Source: DASRCB01 sp035653295 | Lineage (GTDB): Bacteria > Acidobacteriota > Terriglobia > Bryobacterales > Bryobacteraceae | Direction of reading: 5' to 3' | Assembly: GCA_035653295.1 (NCBI GenBank) | Contig: DASRCB010000080.1 | Location: 1 to 22,375 of the forward strand | DNA: 22,375 bases | Shown here: positions 1 through 6,844 of the stretch, piece after piece | How the letters are laid out: the number at the start of each line of letters is the position of its first letter | How positions within the stretch are numbered: position 1 is the stretch's first letter | Translations under genes and position numbers: made by a program | The notes under the pieces: generated by a model | The model's input: the letters and a program-made list of their open reading frames with translations, nothing else | The model's database searches: none | What the model was told of the DNA's origin: nothing

Positions 1-36
1 CGCGACGCCGAGAAGGGCAGTGCGCCGCAGCCGTAA
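1..36 (+). CDS. possible 3' end of an unidentified gene (partial)
   Basis: Frame 1 is open from the window edge and ends at TAA (34-36), giving the tail RDAEKGSAPQP. Twelve codons cannot identify a family, and the stretch could be non-coding. It is listed because the left edge may cut a plus-strand gene lying upstream of the amt unit. Confidence 0.25.
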   Translation, partial: RDAEKGSAPQP

Positions 37-303
37 GAAAACTGTGATCACGATTCAGGATATCGTCGGCCTGGATCCATCGGCCACCCCCGGCATGGCC
101 GAGAGATAGCTATCGTTCGGTTATGCGCAATTACTTTGTCAAAGAATCAAAATTCCTGATTGGACACTGCAATGGGCGAACGGTAGACTGCCAACAACCC
201 GTCCCGCTGCTCGCCAGGTTCCGCCAGCCGCAGGTTAACTCAGCCCTGAACAAGTTACACGGTTTGTAATTGCCGTTCCGGGGTTCAGACAGACACCGAT
301 CGC
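37..303. other. non-coding stretch upstream of the amt unit
   Basis: I see no credible gene here. It contains a 7-bp inverted repeat, TCGGCCA (80-86) and TGGCCGA (96-102), with a 9-nt loop, then a perfect 10-bp palindrome GATAGCTATC (105-114). Neither is followed by a T tract, so a rho-independent terminator is not supported. A smaller inverted repeat TTACA/TGTAA lies at 255-269. A sigma-54 (-24/-12) promoter, common for amt operons, was looked for and not found. TTGTCA at 136-141 could be a -35 box but has no good -10 partner. Confidence 0.5.
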
Positions 304-534
304 ATGATTACGCAGCGAGCCAGACGTGTGCTTGTCGCCGTCACTGCGGCGCTGGGGTTTGCCGCCGGGTTTCTGATCGCGCAGGGCCGCGCCATGCTGG
401 CTGCGGCAATCATCGGAGGCCTCGCGTTCGCCTGGGTGGCATTCGCCGGCATTGCAACCGCGGCGGCCCGGCGTATGGCAGTGAGACGAGGAAGGGATCA
501 GATAATGCTTCAGCCAGGAGACGCACATCAATGA
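304..534 (+). CDS. small two-helix membrane protein coupled to amt
   Basis: A 76-aa protein with two predicted hydrophobic helices, about residues 9-27 and 30-55, and a basic tail (ARRMAVRRGR). I do not recognise a family. Its stop TGA (532-534) overlaps the amt start ATG (531-533) as ATGA, the classic arrangement for translational coupling. The amt-frame reading of the same DNA is a low-complexity Arg/His-rich string, so this frame is the credible coding one. No strong Shine-Dalgarno precedes its ATG, so the start is the weakest point. By position it may be a small partner of the ammonium transporter; that is inference. Confidence 0.55.
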   Translation: MITQRARRVLVAVTAALGFAAGFLIAQGRAMLAAAIIGGLAFAWVAFAGIATAAARRMAVRRGRDQIMLQPGDAHQ

Positions 535-2144
535 ATAACAGACTGAACTTCGCGCAGAAACTCGCCCGCCTGCGAGCGCGCATGCGCGACGCCGAGTGGC
601 GGCGCTATGCCGCGCTTCTTCTGTCGGGAAAGCTGACCGCGATCGGCCTTTTGCTGATAGTCGGCATTCTCGTCAACCCGGACCTGTTCGGCTTCCGCAC
701 CTTCGCCGCGGATCCCGCTCTCAAGGGCAACGACATCGTGAACCCCATCAACACGGTGTGGACCCTGGTCGCGGCTTTCCTCGTCTTCGGAATGCAGGTG
801 GGCTTTACCATGCTCGAGGCCGGGTTCTGCCGGTCGCGCGAGACCGTCAACGTGCTCATGGAGTGCATTGTCGACACCTGCCTCTGCGGGCTTCTGTTCT
901 ATGCCTTCGGTTTTGCTTTCATGTTCAGCCACGGCAACGGATTCATTGGCTACCACTGGTTCTTCCTCCAGGGCGCCCCGGCTACTTACGAAACCAGCGG
1001 CGTAGCGTTCCTTGCCTTCTGGCTGTTCCAGTTCGCCTTTGCGGATACCTGCTCCACCATTACCTCCGGCGCCATGATCGGCCGCACCGGATTCGTCGGC
1101 GATCTGCTTTACAGCGTGGCTGTGTCCGGATTCATTTACCCTATCATCGGCCACTGGGCGTGGGGACCGGACGGCTTTCTCGCCACTATGGGCAGCGCGG
1201 GTAATTTCCTGCCCTCGCTGGGCACGAGCTTCCACGATTTTGCTGGTTCCACTGTCGTCCATACCATCGGTGGATTTATCGCTCTGGCCGGATCCATCGT
1301 GCTCGGCCCTCGGATCGGCCGTAAGTTCAAGCGCGACGGCGGCGGCCCTATGCTGCCTCACGACCTCACCATCGCCGCTTCGGGCGGTCTCCTGCTGTGG
1401 TTTGGCTGGTATGGATTCAATCCAGGCAGCACGCTCTCGGCAATGGACTTCGAGGGCATCGGGCGGGTGGCCACGAACACCACCCTCGCGGCGTGTGCGG
1501 CGGGCCTGTCGGCCATGTTCGTCGCGTGGTTTATGAGCAGGAAATGGGACGTCAGCTTCACCGTAAACGGATTTCTTGCTGGTCTGGTCGCCATCACCTG
1601 CCCGTGCTACTGGGTCAGTCCCGCCGGCGCGATCCTCCTCGGTCTGGTGGCCGGCATCATCGTCGTCGCGGGCGTCGAGCTGTTGGAATGGCTCCGTATC
1701 GACGATCCCATCGGCGCCGTTCCGGTGCACGGCATCTGCGGCATCTGGGGCACTCTGGCGCTCGGCCTTTTTGCCTGCGGCAAGTACGGCGCCACCGGTC
1801 CGATCTCGCCCGACAACTCCGCACCTCTGCGCGGCCTGCTCTACGGTGGCGGTGTGACGGTGCTTGCGGCACAGGCGATCGGCAGCCTGATCATCACTGT
1901 GTGTACCTTCGCGGTGGCGATGGCGGTTATGTACGCGGTCAACGCGCTCGGTGTTCTCCGCGTTTCCGACGAGGGAGAACGCGAGGGACTCGATCTGCAC
2001 GAGCATGGCATCTCGGCGTATCCCGAGTACGTCATCTCGTCCATCGGGACGCCGGCTGCGCTCACGATTCCGCCCACGGCCGACGCCGTGAAAGCTTACA
2101 GCCCGGCAGGGTCGCATGGCGCATTGCGTCAGGGCGCCGACTAA
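531..2144 (+). CDS. amt: ammonium transporter (Amt/MEP family)
   Basis: A 537-aa inner-membrane ammonium channel. After an N-terminal hydrophobic helix (about 28-48) the Amt core begins near residue 70. The twin pore histidines are H244 (in DFAGSTVVHTIGG, with D236 as the conserved periplasmic-side Asp) and H400 (in GAVPVHGICGIWGT). The conserved C-terminal cytoplasmic tail, LRVSDEGEREGLDLHEHG from residue 476, contacts PII proteins in the family. The stretch FADTCSTITSGAMIGR (170-185) differs from the E. coli AmtB form and resembles plant AMT1-like transporters. I start at 531 because AGGAG (516-520) lies 10 nt upstream and the longer in-frame extension is not protein-like. It overlaps the small membrane ORF and precedes glnK by 81 nt, so uptake is expected to be controlled by GlnK. 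Confidence 0.95.
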   Translation: MNNRLNFAQKLARLRARMRDAEWRRYAALLLSGKLTAIGLLLIVGILVNPDLFGFRTFAADPALKGNDIVNPINTVWTLVAAFLVFGMQVGFTMLEAGFCRSRETVNVLMECIVDTCLCGLLFYAFGFAFMFSHGNGFIGYHWFFLQGAPATYETSGVAFLAFWLFQFAFADTCSTITSGAMIGRTGFVGDLLYSVAVSGFIYPIIGHWAWGPDGFLATMGSAGNFLPSLGTSFHDFAGSTVVHTIGGFIALAGSIVLGPRIGRKFKRDGGGPMLPHDLTIAASGGLLLWFGWYGFNPGSTLSAMDFEGIGRVATNTTLAACAAGLSAMFVAWFMSRKWDVSFTVNGFLAGLVAITCPCYWVSPAGAILLGLVAGIIVVAGVELLEWLRIDDPIGAVPVHGICGIWGTLALGLFACGKYGATGPISPDNSAPLRGLLYGGGVTVLAAQAIGSLIITVCTFAVAMAVMYAVNALGVLRVSDEGEREGLDLHEHGISAYPEYVISSIGTPAALTIPPTADAVKAYSPAGSHGALRQGAD

Positions 2145-2170
2145 CTTTCAGTCAGCCAAACCTCAACCTT

Positions 2171-2200
2171 GGACCGCGCGCCAGAGATCGCACGCGGTCC
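2171..2200 (+). other. 8-bp stem hairpin between amt and glnK
   Basis: GGACCGCG (2171-2178) pairs perfectly with CGCGGTCC (2193-2200) across a 14-nt loop. It is followed by GCTTTCTT, too short a T-rich run for a confident intrinsic terminator. It may attenuate or process the amt-glnK transcript, or protect the amt 3' end. That role is inferred. Confidence 0.5.
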
Positions 2201-2201
2201 G

Positions 2202-2215
2202 CTTTCTTAAGAAAG
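2202..2215. promoter_or_regulatory. 14-bp perfect palindrome abutting the glnK ribosome binding site
   Basis: CTTTCTTAAGAAAG is a perfect palindrome. Its right half runs into the purine-rich glnK Shine-Dalgarno (GAGAG, 2215-2219). It could be a DNA operator, or fold with the upstream hairpin so that glnK translation is limited. No known regulator consensus is claimed. Confidence 0.4.
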
Positions 2216-2225
2216 AGAGTCAATG

Positions 2226-2564
2226 ATGAAAAAACTTGAAGCCATTATCCAGCCGAACAAGCTGGATGAGGTGAAGGCCGCACTTACAGCCATCGGCGTG
2301 GACGGCATCACTGTATCCGAGGTGCGGGGTCATGGTCGGCAGAAGGGCCACACCGAAACTTACCGCGGCAGCGAGTACAAGGTGGACCTGCTTCCGAAAC
2401 TGAAGCTGGAAACCATCATCGGGGACGGCCAGATTGAGCAGGTTCTGGATGTGCTCGCGGCGGCGGCGCGCTCCGGCAAGGTGGGCGATGGCAAGATCTT
2501 CGTGTCGTCTATTGAAGAGGTCGTACGCATCCGCAACGGAGATCGAGGAGAAGCGGCGCTGTAG
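2226..2564 (+). CDS. glnK: nitrogen regulatory protein PII (GlnK/GlnB)
   Basis: A trimeric PII signal protein that reports 2-oxoglutarate, ATP/ADP and glutamine status, and in amt-linked copies blocks the ammonium channel. There are tandem ATG codons at 2223 and 2226. The second gives 112 aa, the usual length, puts the uridylylated T-loop tyrosine at the canonical Y51 (ETYRGSEYKVD), and lies 6 nt from GAGAG (2215-2219). The C-terminal PII signature KVGDGKIFVSSIEEVVRIR (85-103) is intact. It is downstream of amt and called glnK for that linkage; sequence alone does not separate GlnK from GlnB. Its stop lies 4 bp from the stop of the convergent next gene. Confidence 0.95.
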   Translation: MKKLEAIIQPNKLDEVKAALTAIGVDGITVSEVRGHGRQKGHTETYRGSEYKVDLLPKLKLETIIGDGQIEQVLDVLAAAARSGKVGDGKIFVSSIEEVVRIRNGDRGEAAL

Positions 2565-2572
2565 GGCCCTAC
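2561..2572. other. 12-bp palindrome containing both convergent stop codons
   Basis: GTAGGGCCCTAC is a perfect palindrome. The glnK TAG (2562-2564) and the opposite-strand TAG (read as CTA at 2569-2571) sit symmetrically in it. It might act in both directions as a short 3' structure, but it has no T tract and could be chance. Confidence 0.35.
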
Positions 2573-3390
2573 TCGCCAACTGCCATGGTCACGTCCGCCG
2601 GCGTGGTGATGCCGCCCTGAATGATTTGCACCGGCGCCGTGTCGCTGGGCGGAATGCCCGGGATGACGATGTTCACCTGGTATACGCCGGGAAATTGCGG
2701 GCTCAGGCCCGCGAATTCGACGCGCGAATGCGCGCCCCCTACCTGCACGATGGGCAGCACGTTCACCTTCCGCAGATGGTCGGCGGAGCCGGCGCCGGTC
2801 ACCGCCGCGGGCGTGACCGCACCGAGCCCCGTGGCGTAAAAGAGGCATACGTCGTTGGCCTTCGCCCGCGCCGTGGTGAGGTGGGGAATCGTCCCCGGCG
2901 GCGCCGCAATGAGCCCGTACCGTGGGTCGGTCGGATCGGTGGCGATGATCACCAGCGCGTGGTTCAGGTACTGGAACACGCCCGGCGAATACGGACCGAC
3001 AACCACCGTCTGTGGCTGGGACGGCGTGCCGTTCGTGGTCACCACCACATTCACGGTTTTCGTCGTTCCTTCGGTGATCGCCTCCCACGGAACCTGCGCA
3101 TTGATTTGCAGCGCCGACACGTACAGCAGCGGAGCGGCGACGCCGTTAATGCTGACCGATACGTTGCCCAGCTTCGTGGAGAGCGGCACGGTATCGGCCG
3201 GGGCCGGCTTCGATGCGAGGTCCGTGCCGAAGATGGAGATCAACGCTCCCGGCGCCACGGGTTCGCTCCCGGAAAACGTCGCGCCATTCACGATGCCGCC
3301 TTTGTTGATCACCGGAGTCTGTGAAAATACCGGGGATGTCAGCGCGGCGGCAACCGCGGTCAGCAGGAAGAAGCGGTGGTTTCGCAGCAT
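2569..3390 (-). CDS. secreted stand-alone TIGR03437-domain protein
   Basis: A 273-aa protein with a clear signal peptide, MLRNHRFFLL..SPVFSQ (about 1-24). The rest matches the pattern I know as TIGR03437, the 'Solibacter uncharacterised C-terminal domain'. It has GGIVNGATFSG..PVAPGALISIFGT near the start, then VSINGVAAPLLYVSALQINAQVPWE, ending with FAGLSPQFPGVYQVNIVIP. This domain usually sits at the C-terminus of long secreted proteins; here it is nearly the whole mature protein. The function is unknown; a beta-sandwich adhesive or surface role is often guessed. It is tail-to-tail with glnK and 72 nt downstream of the ligase-like gene on the same strand. Confidence 0.85.
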   Translation of the reverse strand: MLRNHRFFLLTAVAAALTSPVFSQTPVINKGGIVNGATFSGSEPVAPGALISIFGTDLASKPAPADTVPLSTKLGNVSVSINGVAAPLLYVSALQINAQVPWEAITEGTTKTVNVVVTTNGTPSQPQTVVVGPYSPGVFQYLNHALVIIATDPTDPRYGLIAAPPGTIPHLTTARAKANDVCLFYATGLGAVTPAAVTGAGSADHLRKVNVLPIVQVGGAHSRVEFAGLSPQFPGVYQVNIVIPGIPPSDTAPVQIIQGGITTPADVTMAVGE

Positions 3391-3462
3391 GATCGTCCCG
3401 AGTATGCCACCCCTGCGCGTGGGCTTCTTCGGCGCGGGGTAAAAGCTTTGTAAACGCGCCGG

Positions 3463-5295
3463 CTATCGCGGAGCGAGCGCCGCGGTCTGCGCCAGACTCT
3501 GGCCCACCTCAGGATCGTGCCCGGCATCGAGCGCCAGCGCAACCGCCGCTTCGGCCTGCGCCTCCGCGATCCGGCCCTCCATGCGCAGCAACCGCGAGAG
3601 CATCCAGTGTGGTTTGAACCACCTGGGCGAAACGGCGGCGGCTTCTCGCAAACAGCGCTCCACGTTGCGCGAATCGCCTTCTGTGGCGCTGATGATCGCC
3701 AGATTATACCAGGCGTTCTGTCGATCTTCCGAATATCGGACCGCGTTTCCACCAGCGACGGCGGCGTAATGCCAGATCTCGAGTCGGTCCTGCAGTCGCG
3801 GCGTCCGGATGGACTCGGACAAGAGCCGCCGCGAGCAATACAGATCGCTGGCCGCTCCGGATGGAGACCAACGCTCCGCACGCTGATACCAGGACATCGC
3901 CGTCGCGGTACGCTGTTGGCTCAGCGCCTGATCGAATCGCTCCAGCAGAACGTCGGCGCCGAGCAGGCGCACCGCGTACACCGCAAACAAGATGGCCGCT
4001 GCGGTGGCGGGAATGGCCATCCAGCGCGGCCACGGCGTTCGCTCCTCGAGCCGCGCCGGCGCAGTGGAAACCGCGAGCGCGGCGAACAACGCCAGAAACA
4101 CCGCCCCGCTCACAGTCAGAGACGCGAACTGCAGACTGACGAACTGCGCCAGCAGTCCACCAAACACGGCGCCGCCGATTCCGGGCGACACGCGGATCGC
4201 CGACCATGCCGCGGCCAGCCCGAGCCCGGCAAGCGCCAGGGCCAGTGCTACCCCCGGCAGGCCGGTAGAAGTGCCCGCATCGAGCAGCGCGTTGTGCGGC
4301 GATTCGTGGTACCAGTCCGGATAAGCGCGCGCCAGAGCCATGGATGCGAACCGCGGAAACTCGGACGAGTACGACTCCGGCCCAAACCCCTGCACCGGAC
4401 GCGCGGCGATCATGCGCAGCGAATCGCGCCACAGCAACAGCCGCGCCCCACCCGCCGGCTCATCGAGCGACCAGTGTACGCGCGCGCGGAGCGCGGCGCC
4501 CGCCGGAGAAACGATGAATGCAATGGCCGCGGCTACCGGGAGCGCCGCGGCAGCGAGGCGTCGCGGCGCAATCCGCGGCCGAATCAGCATCGCCACCACG
4601 ATCGCGCCGGCCGCCAGTCCTGCCAGAGCCGCGCGTGTTCCGCTAAGAACAATTGCGATCGCCGCCAGCGTTTGCGACGTGTATCCCACCCAGCGCCATC
4701 GGTCCGTTTCTGTTCGCGCCAGCGCGAATGCCAGGAAGAACACCGATACCAGCCAGAGCGCGAAATAGTCCGCCTGGCCCAGCGTTCCCGGAGACCGCAC
4801 GATGCGAAAAACTCCCTCGCCAGCGTGATACGCGGACGCAGGAAGGAACGGATCGAATCCGAAATACTGAAGGATTCCGTACACGGCGCCGATGATCCCG
4901 CTGGCCGCCGCGGCGCGCAGCACGGGGCGTGTGAGTCCCGGCGCCTCGACCAGCGCGCCCGCCGCCACCACGGCGAAAGCAATCAGCGAGACCCACGTGA
5001 GTGCGCCCAGTGCGCGCCAGACGCTGCCGTAGACCGAGAGATTGCGGTCCGTGGATGTCGCCGCGCAGCTGACAATCCAAATCGCTGCCGCCGCGCTGAG
5101 ACCCAGCATCCCGCGCCCATAACCCGGCCGCGCAAGCCGCCGCACGCCGGGGATCCACGCGGGCCAGCAAAGCAACATTCCGGCGAGCAGCAATTCGAAG
5201 GCCGCCAGCCGCGGAATTACGTCGTAATGCAGCGTCAATCCGGGCGCGATCAGCAGCGGAACCAGTACGACAACGGCGGGCAGCAGGTACTTCAT
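3463..5295 (-). CDS. O-antigen ligase/polymerase-like membrane protein with TPR-like tail
   Basis: A 610-aa multi-pass membrane protein of the Wzy_C/WaaL type. The first ~440 residues are about ten to twelve hydrophobic helices. Family hallmarks are LSGTRAALAGL (about 217-227, with the conserved Arg), and GFGPESY (303-309) followed by the long periplasmic loop ending SPHNALLDAGTSTGLPG (332-348, H334). Residues about 500-600 look like TPR helices (NAWYNLAIISATEGDSRNVERCLREA). Such proteins polymerise or ligate surface glycans, or glycosylate exported proteins; the substrate is unknown. A GTG at 5454 would add 53 residues and overlap the upstream stop as GTGA, but that extension is not protein-like. 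I therefore use ATG 5295, just before MKYLLPAVVV. Its Shine-Dalgarno is weak. Confidence 0.8.
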   Translation of the reverse strand: MKYLLPAVVVLVPLLIAPGLTLHYDVIPRLAAFELLLAGMLLCWPAWIPGVRRLARPGYGRGMLGLSAAAAIWIVSCAATSTDRNLSVYGSVWRALGALTWVSLIAFAVVAAGALVEAPGLTRPVLRAAAASGIIGAVYGILQYFGFDPFLPASAYHAGEGVFRIVRSPGTLGQADYFALWLVSVFFLAFALARTETDRWRWVGYTSQTLAAIAIVLSGTRAALAGLAAGAIVVAMLIRPRIAPRRLAAAALPVAAAIAFIVSPAGAALRARVHWSLDEPAGGARLLLWRDSLRMIAARPVQGFGPESYSSEFPRFASMALARAYPDWYHESPHNALLDAGTSTGLPGVALALALAGLGLAAAWSAIRVSPGIGGAVFGGLLAQFVSLQFASLTVSGAVFLALFAALAVSTAPARLEERTPWPRWMAIPATAAAILFAVYAVRLLGADVLLERFDQALSQQRTATAMSWYQRAERWSPSGAASDLYCSRRLLSESIRTPRLQDRLEIWHYAAVAGGNAVRYSEDRQNAWYNLAIISATEGDSRNVERCLREAAAVSPRWFKPHWMLSRLLRMEGRIAEAQAEAAVALALDAGHDPEVGQSLAQTAALAPR

Positions 5296-5450
5296 TACCT
5301 GGCAGAGTAACCCAGACTGGTCACCTGTGTACCAGACCTTACGGAGTTTTCCCCAGGTTTTTACAATGAATCCTTCGCAACACAGAGAGATTCCGCGGCG
5401 CGTCGGACAAAATGTGCCGCTGGCTTCAGCCTCCTCGGCGAAGCGCTGAG

Positions 5451-6695
5451 TCACTTCATGACCAGCCCGTGGGGGCGCGCCCGTCCGCTGGCGAAAGCGG
5501 TATTGAAATTCAGTCGGAATCGCGGGTCCGGATGCATGCTGTCGCGTGTCACGGCGATGACGTGCACCTTGTGATCGCCCTCGGCGTGCACCTTCCCGGC
5601 CGCGTCCTCATTCAGGAAGTAGTCGGAGACGACGAGCCGCCGTTCGTCCGCGCTGAGCCGGAGGTAATGCGGTCCTGATTCCGCGCCCAGATCCAGAACA
5701 CGAAGCACTTTGGGCTGGTCGGGATCCGAGGTATCGAACATCACCACTTTGCCCGCCTGGTTCATGGTGATGAACAGCCGCCTGCCGTCCGCGGTCATGC
5801 GCATCAGCTGTGGCCATCCACCTTTCTGAATGGAAGCGAAGTCGAAGACAGGTTTCGCCGTGGCGTCATTTGGGTCCACCAGGTACAGCTTGTCATCCAG
5901 CATGCCTGCGGTGTACGCGCGGGCGCGGCGGTCTCCAGGGATGAGATGGACGTCGATGGTTCCCGCGGCGTGCGGTATGGCGATGGTCCGCACGATCTGC
6001 CGTTCCCGGAACTTCCAAACCCGAATACTGCCCCTGAAATCCGGATTGCCGGGCATTGCGTGCAGAGTGGACAGCGGGCAGATGAAGTCGCTGGTGAGCA
6101 TGAGGTTCAACTCCGGCCGCACGGAGATGCCATGCGGATTGAAGCCATCTTCCGGGGGATTCGCCGGATGCTCCGCCACGAGTTCGAGTTTCTGGTTGAA
6201 CTCCGCGACCCGGCCCGGCGCATGCCCGTTCGCGCCACCCATCATGGTCACCAGGAATCCACCTTCTGGCAGCGGGTAGAAATCGTCGGTGATGGCAGAT
6301 TGTGGCGGATCGTCCGACGACAGAAATCGGGGCGCGCGCGGATTGGAGATGTCAAAGAAGAACACTTCCTTCTGGCCTTTCAGAACGCTCAGCAGTCCGC
6401 CGGCGGCTAAGACCCTGCCGTCGGCCGAGAGCCCGACGTGATGGGGCTCATTTCCCGTGGACCCTGGGTCCGGTAATGGAACCGTGGCGATCACCGCGCC
6501 GTAACGCGGCGAGTGGTCGTCGAAATCGATCACCGCCAGAAAATCCGGTTTGGTGCGCGTCTCGTCCCCGGCCCAGATGAAGAGAAACCGCTCGCGCGCG
6601 TCCTCGTGCCGCTCCTCGGCCGCGTCGATCGGGCACGAATTCGTCAGGAGCACCGCGCCTATAAGGGTGGCGAATGCTGCAGTCAAAGCTCTCAT
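5451..6695 (-). CDS. secreted SBP56-family protein (selenium-binding protein/methanethiol oxidase-like)
   Basis: A 414-aa protein with a signal peptide (about 1-26, ending near IDAA) and a beta-propeller of the SBP56 family. Typical stretches are FLAVIDFDDHSPRYG, GNEPHHVGLS, GGFLVTMMGGANGHAPGRV, DGFNPHGISVRPELN, RGSIRVW and IPGDRRARAYTAGM. Histidines in family-typical places (H85, H86, H188, H250, H343, H409) are candidates for the copper site described in bacterial methanethiol oxidases. Mature cysteine content is low (C206 in SDFICPLS) and no CxxC is seen, so selenium binding is doubtful. The ATG at 6695 is chosen over 6701 because GGAGG (6707-6703) is 7 nt from it but only 1 nt from the other. 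The ligase-like gene lies 155 nt downstream, so co-transcription is uncertain. Confidence 0.85.
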   Translation of the reverse strand: MRALTAAFATLIGAVLLTNSCPIDAAEERHEDARERFLFIWAGDETRTKPDFLAVIDFDDHSPRYGAVIATVPLPDPGSTGNEPHHVGLSADGRVLAAGGLLSVLKGQKEVFFFDISNPRAPRFLSSDDPPQSAITDDFYPLPEGGFLVTMMGGANGHAPGRVAEFNQKLELVAEHPANPPEDGFNPHGISVRPELNLMLTSDFICPLSTLHAMPGNPDFRGSIRVWKFRERQIVRTIAIPHAAGTIDVHLIPGDRRARAYTAGMLDDKLYLVDPNDATAKPVFDFASIQKGGWPQLMRMTADGRRLFITMNQAGKVVMFDTSDPDQPKVLRVLDLGAESGPHYLRLSADERRLVVSDYFLNEDAAGKVHAEGDHKVHVIAVTRDSMHPDPRFRLNFNTAFASGRARPHGLVMK

Positions 6696-6775
6696 AAACA
6701 TTCCTCCGAGTGGCTAACTGGAGCCCGATCCTGGCACGGCGTGAGGCGAGACGTAAGTGAGTTACACGCGTTTTT

Positions 6776-6790
6776 CGGTGACGGTCACCG
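6776..6790. promoter_or_regulatory. perfect 7+1+7 palindrome in a divergent promoter region (candidate operator)
   Basis: CGGTGAC-G-GTCACCG is a perfect inverted repeat between the divergent SBP56 gene (start 6695, minus) and the TPR regulator (start 6845, plus). Its last base touches the candidate -35 box of the plus-strand promoter, a good place for a dimeric regulator to bind. The cognate regulator is unknown; the adjacent regulator is one candidate. Confidence 0.5.
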
Positions 6791-6818
6791 TGACGCCGGC
6801 CGCGGGCCGCTGTATACT
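6790..6818 (+). promoter_or_regulatory. candidate sigma-70 promoter of the TPR regulator gene
   Basis: A -35-like GTGACG (6790-6795), a 17-nt spacer, and a -10 TATACT (6813-6818) that matches the consensus at five of six positions. Transcription would start near 6825, about 20 nt before the GTG start. This also argues against the TTG at 6818, which lies inside the -10 element. Confidence 0.5.
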
Positions 6819-6844
6819 TGCGCTGTTACGCAGCAGGGGTGGAA

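Noticed and set aside
270..530. N-terminal extension of amt in its own frame back to 270
   Set aside because: The extra residues are Arg/His/Cys-rich with no homology-like sequence, while a good Shine-Dalgarno precedes ATG 531 and the +1 frame here codes a clean two-helix protein.
528..2117. Long minus-strand ORF opposite amt (529 aa)
   Set aside because: It is an antisense shadow of amt: low-complexity, charged, with no family pattern. High G+C makes long antisense frames common.
2171..2200. Calling the amt-glnK hairpin a rho-independent terminator
   Set aside because: Only a short mixed GCTTTCTT follows, not a T tract, and glnK is expected to be co-transcribed with amt.
3517..5310. Long plus-strand ORF opposite the ligase-like gene (597 aa)
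   Set aside because: Composition is Arg/Gln/His-rich with no domains, whereas the minus strand has clear membrane helices and Wzy_C motifs.
5296..5454. GTG start at 5454 for the ligase-like protein, overlapping the upstream stop as GTGA
   Set aside because: The overlap is tempting, but the added 53 residues do not resemble a protein N-terminus and the membrane segment starts right at ATG 5295.
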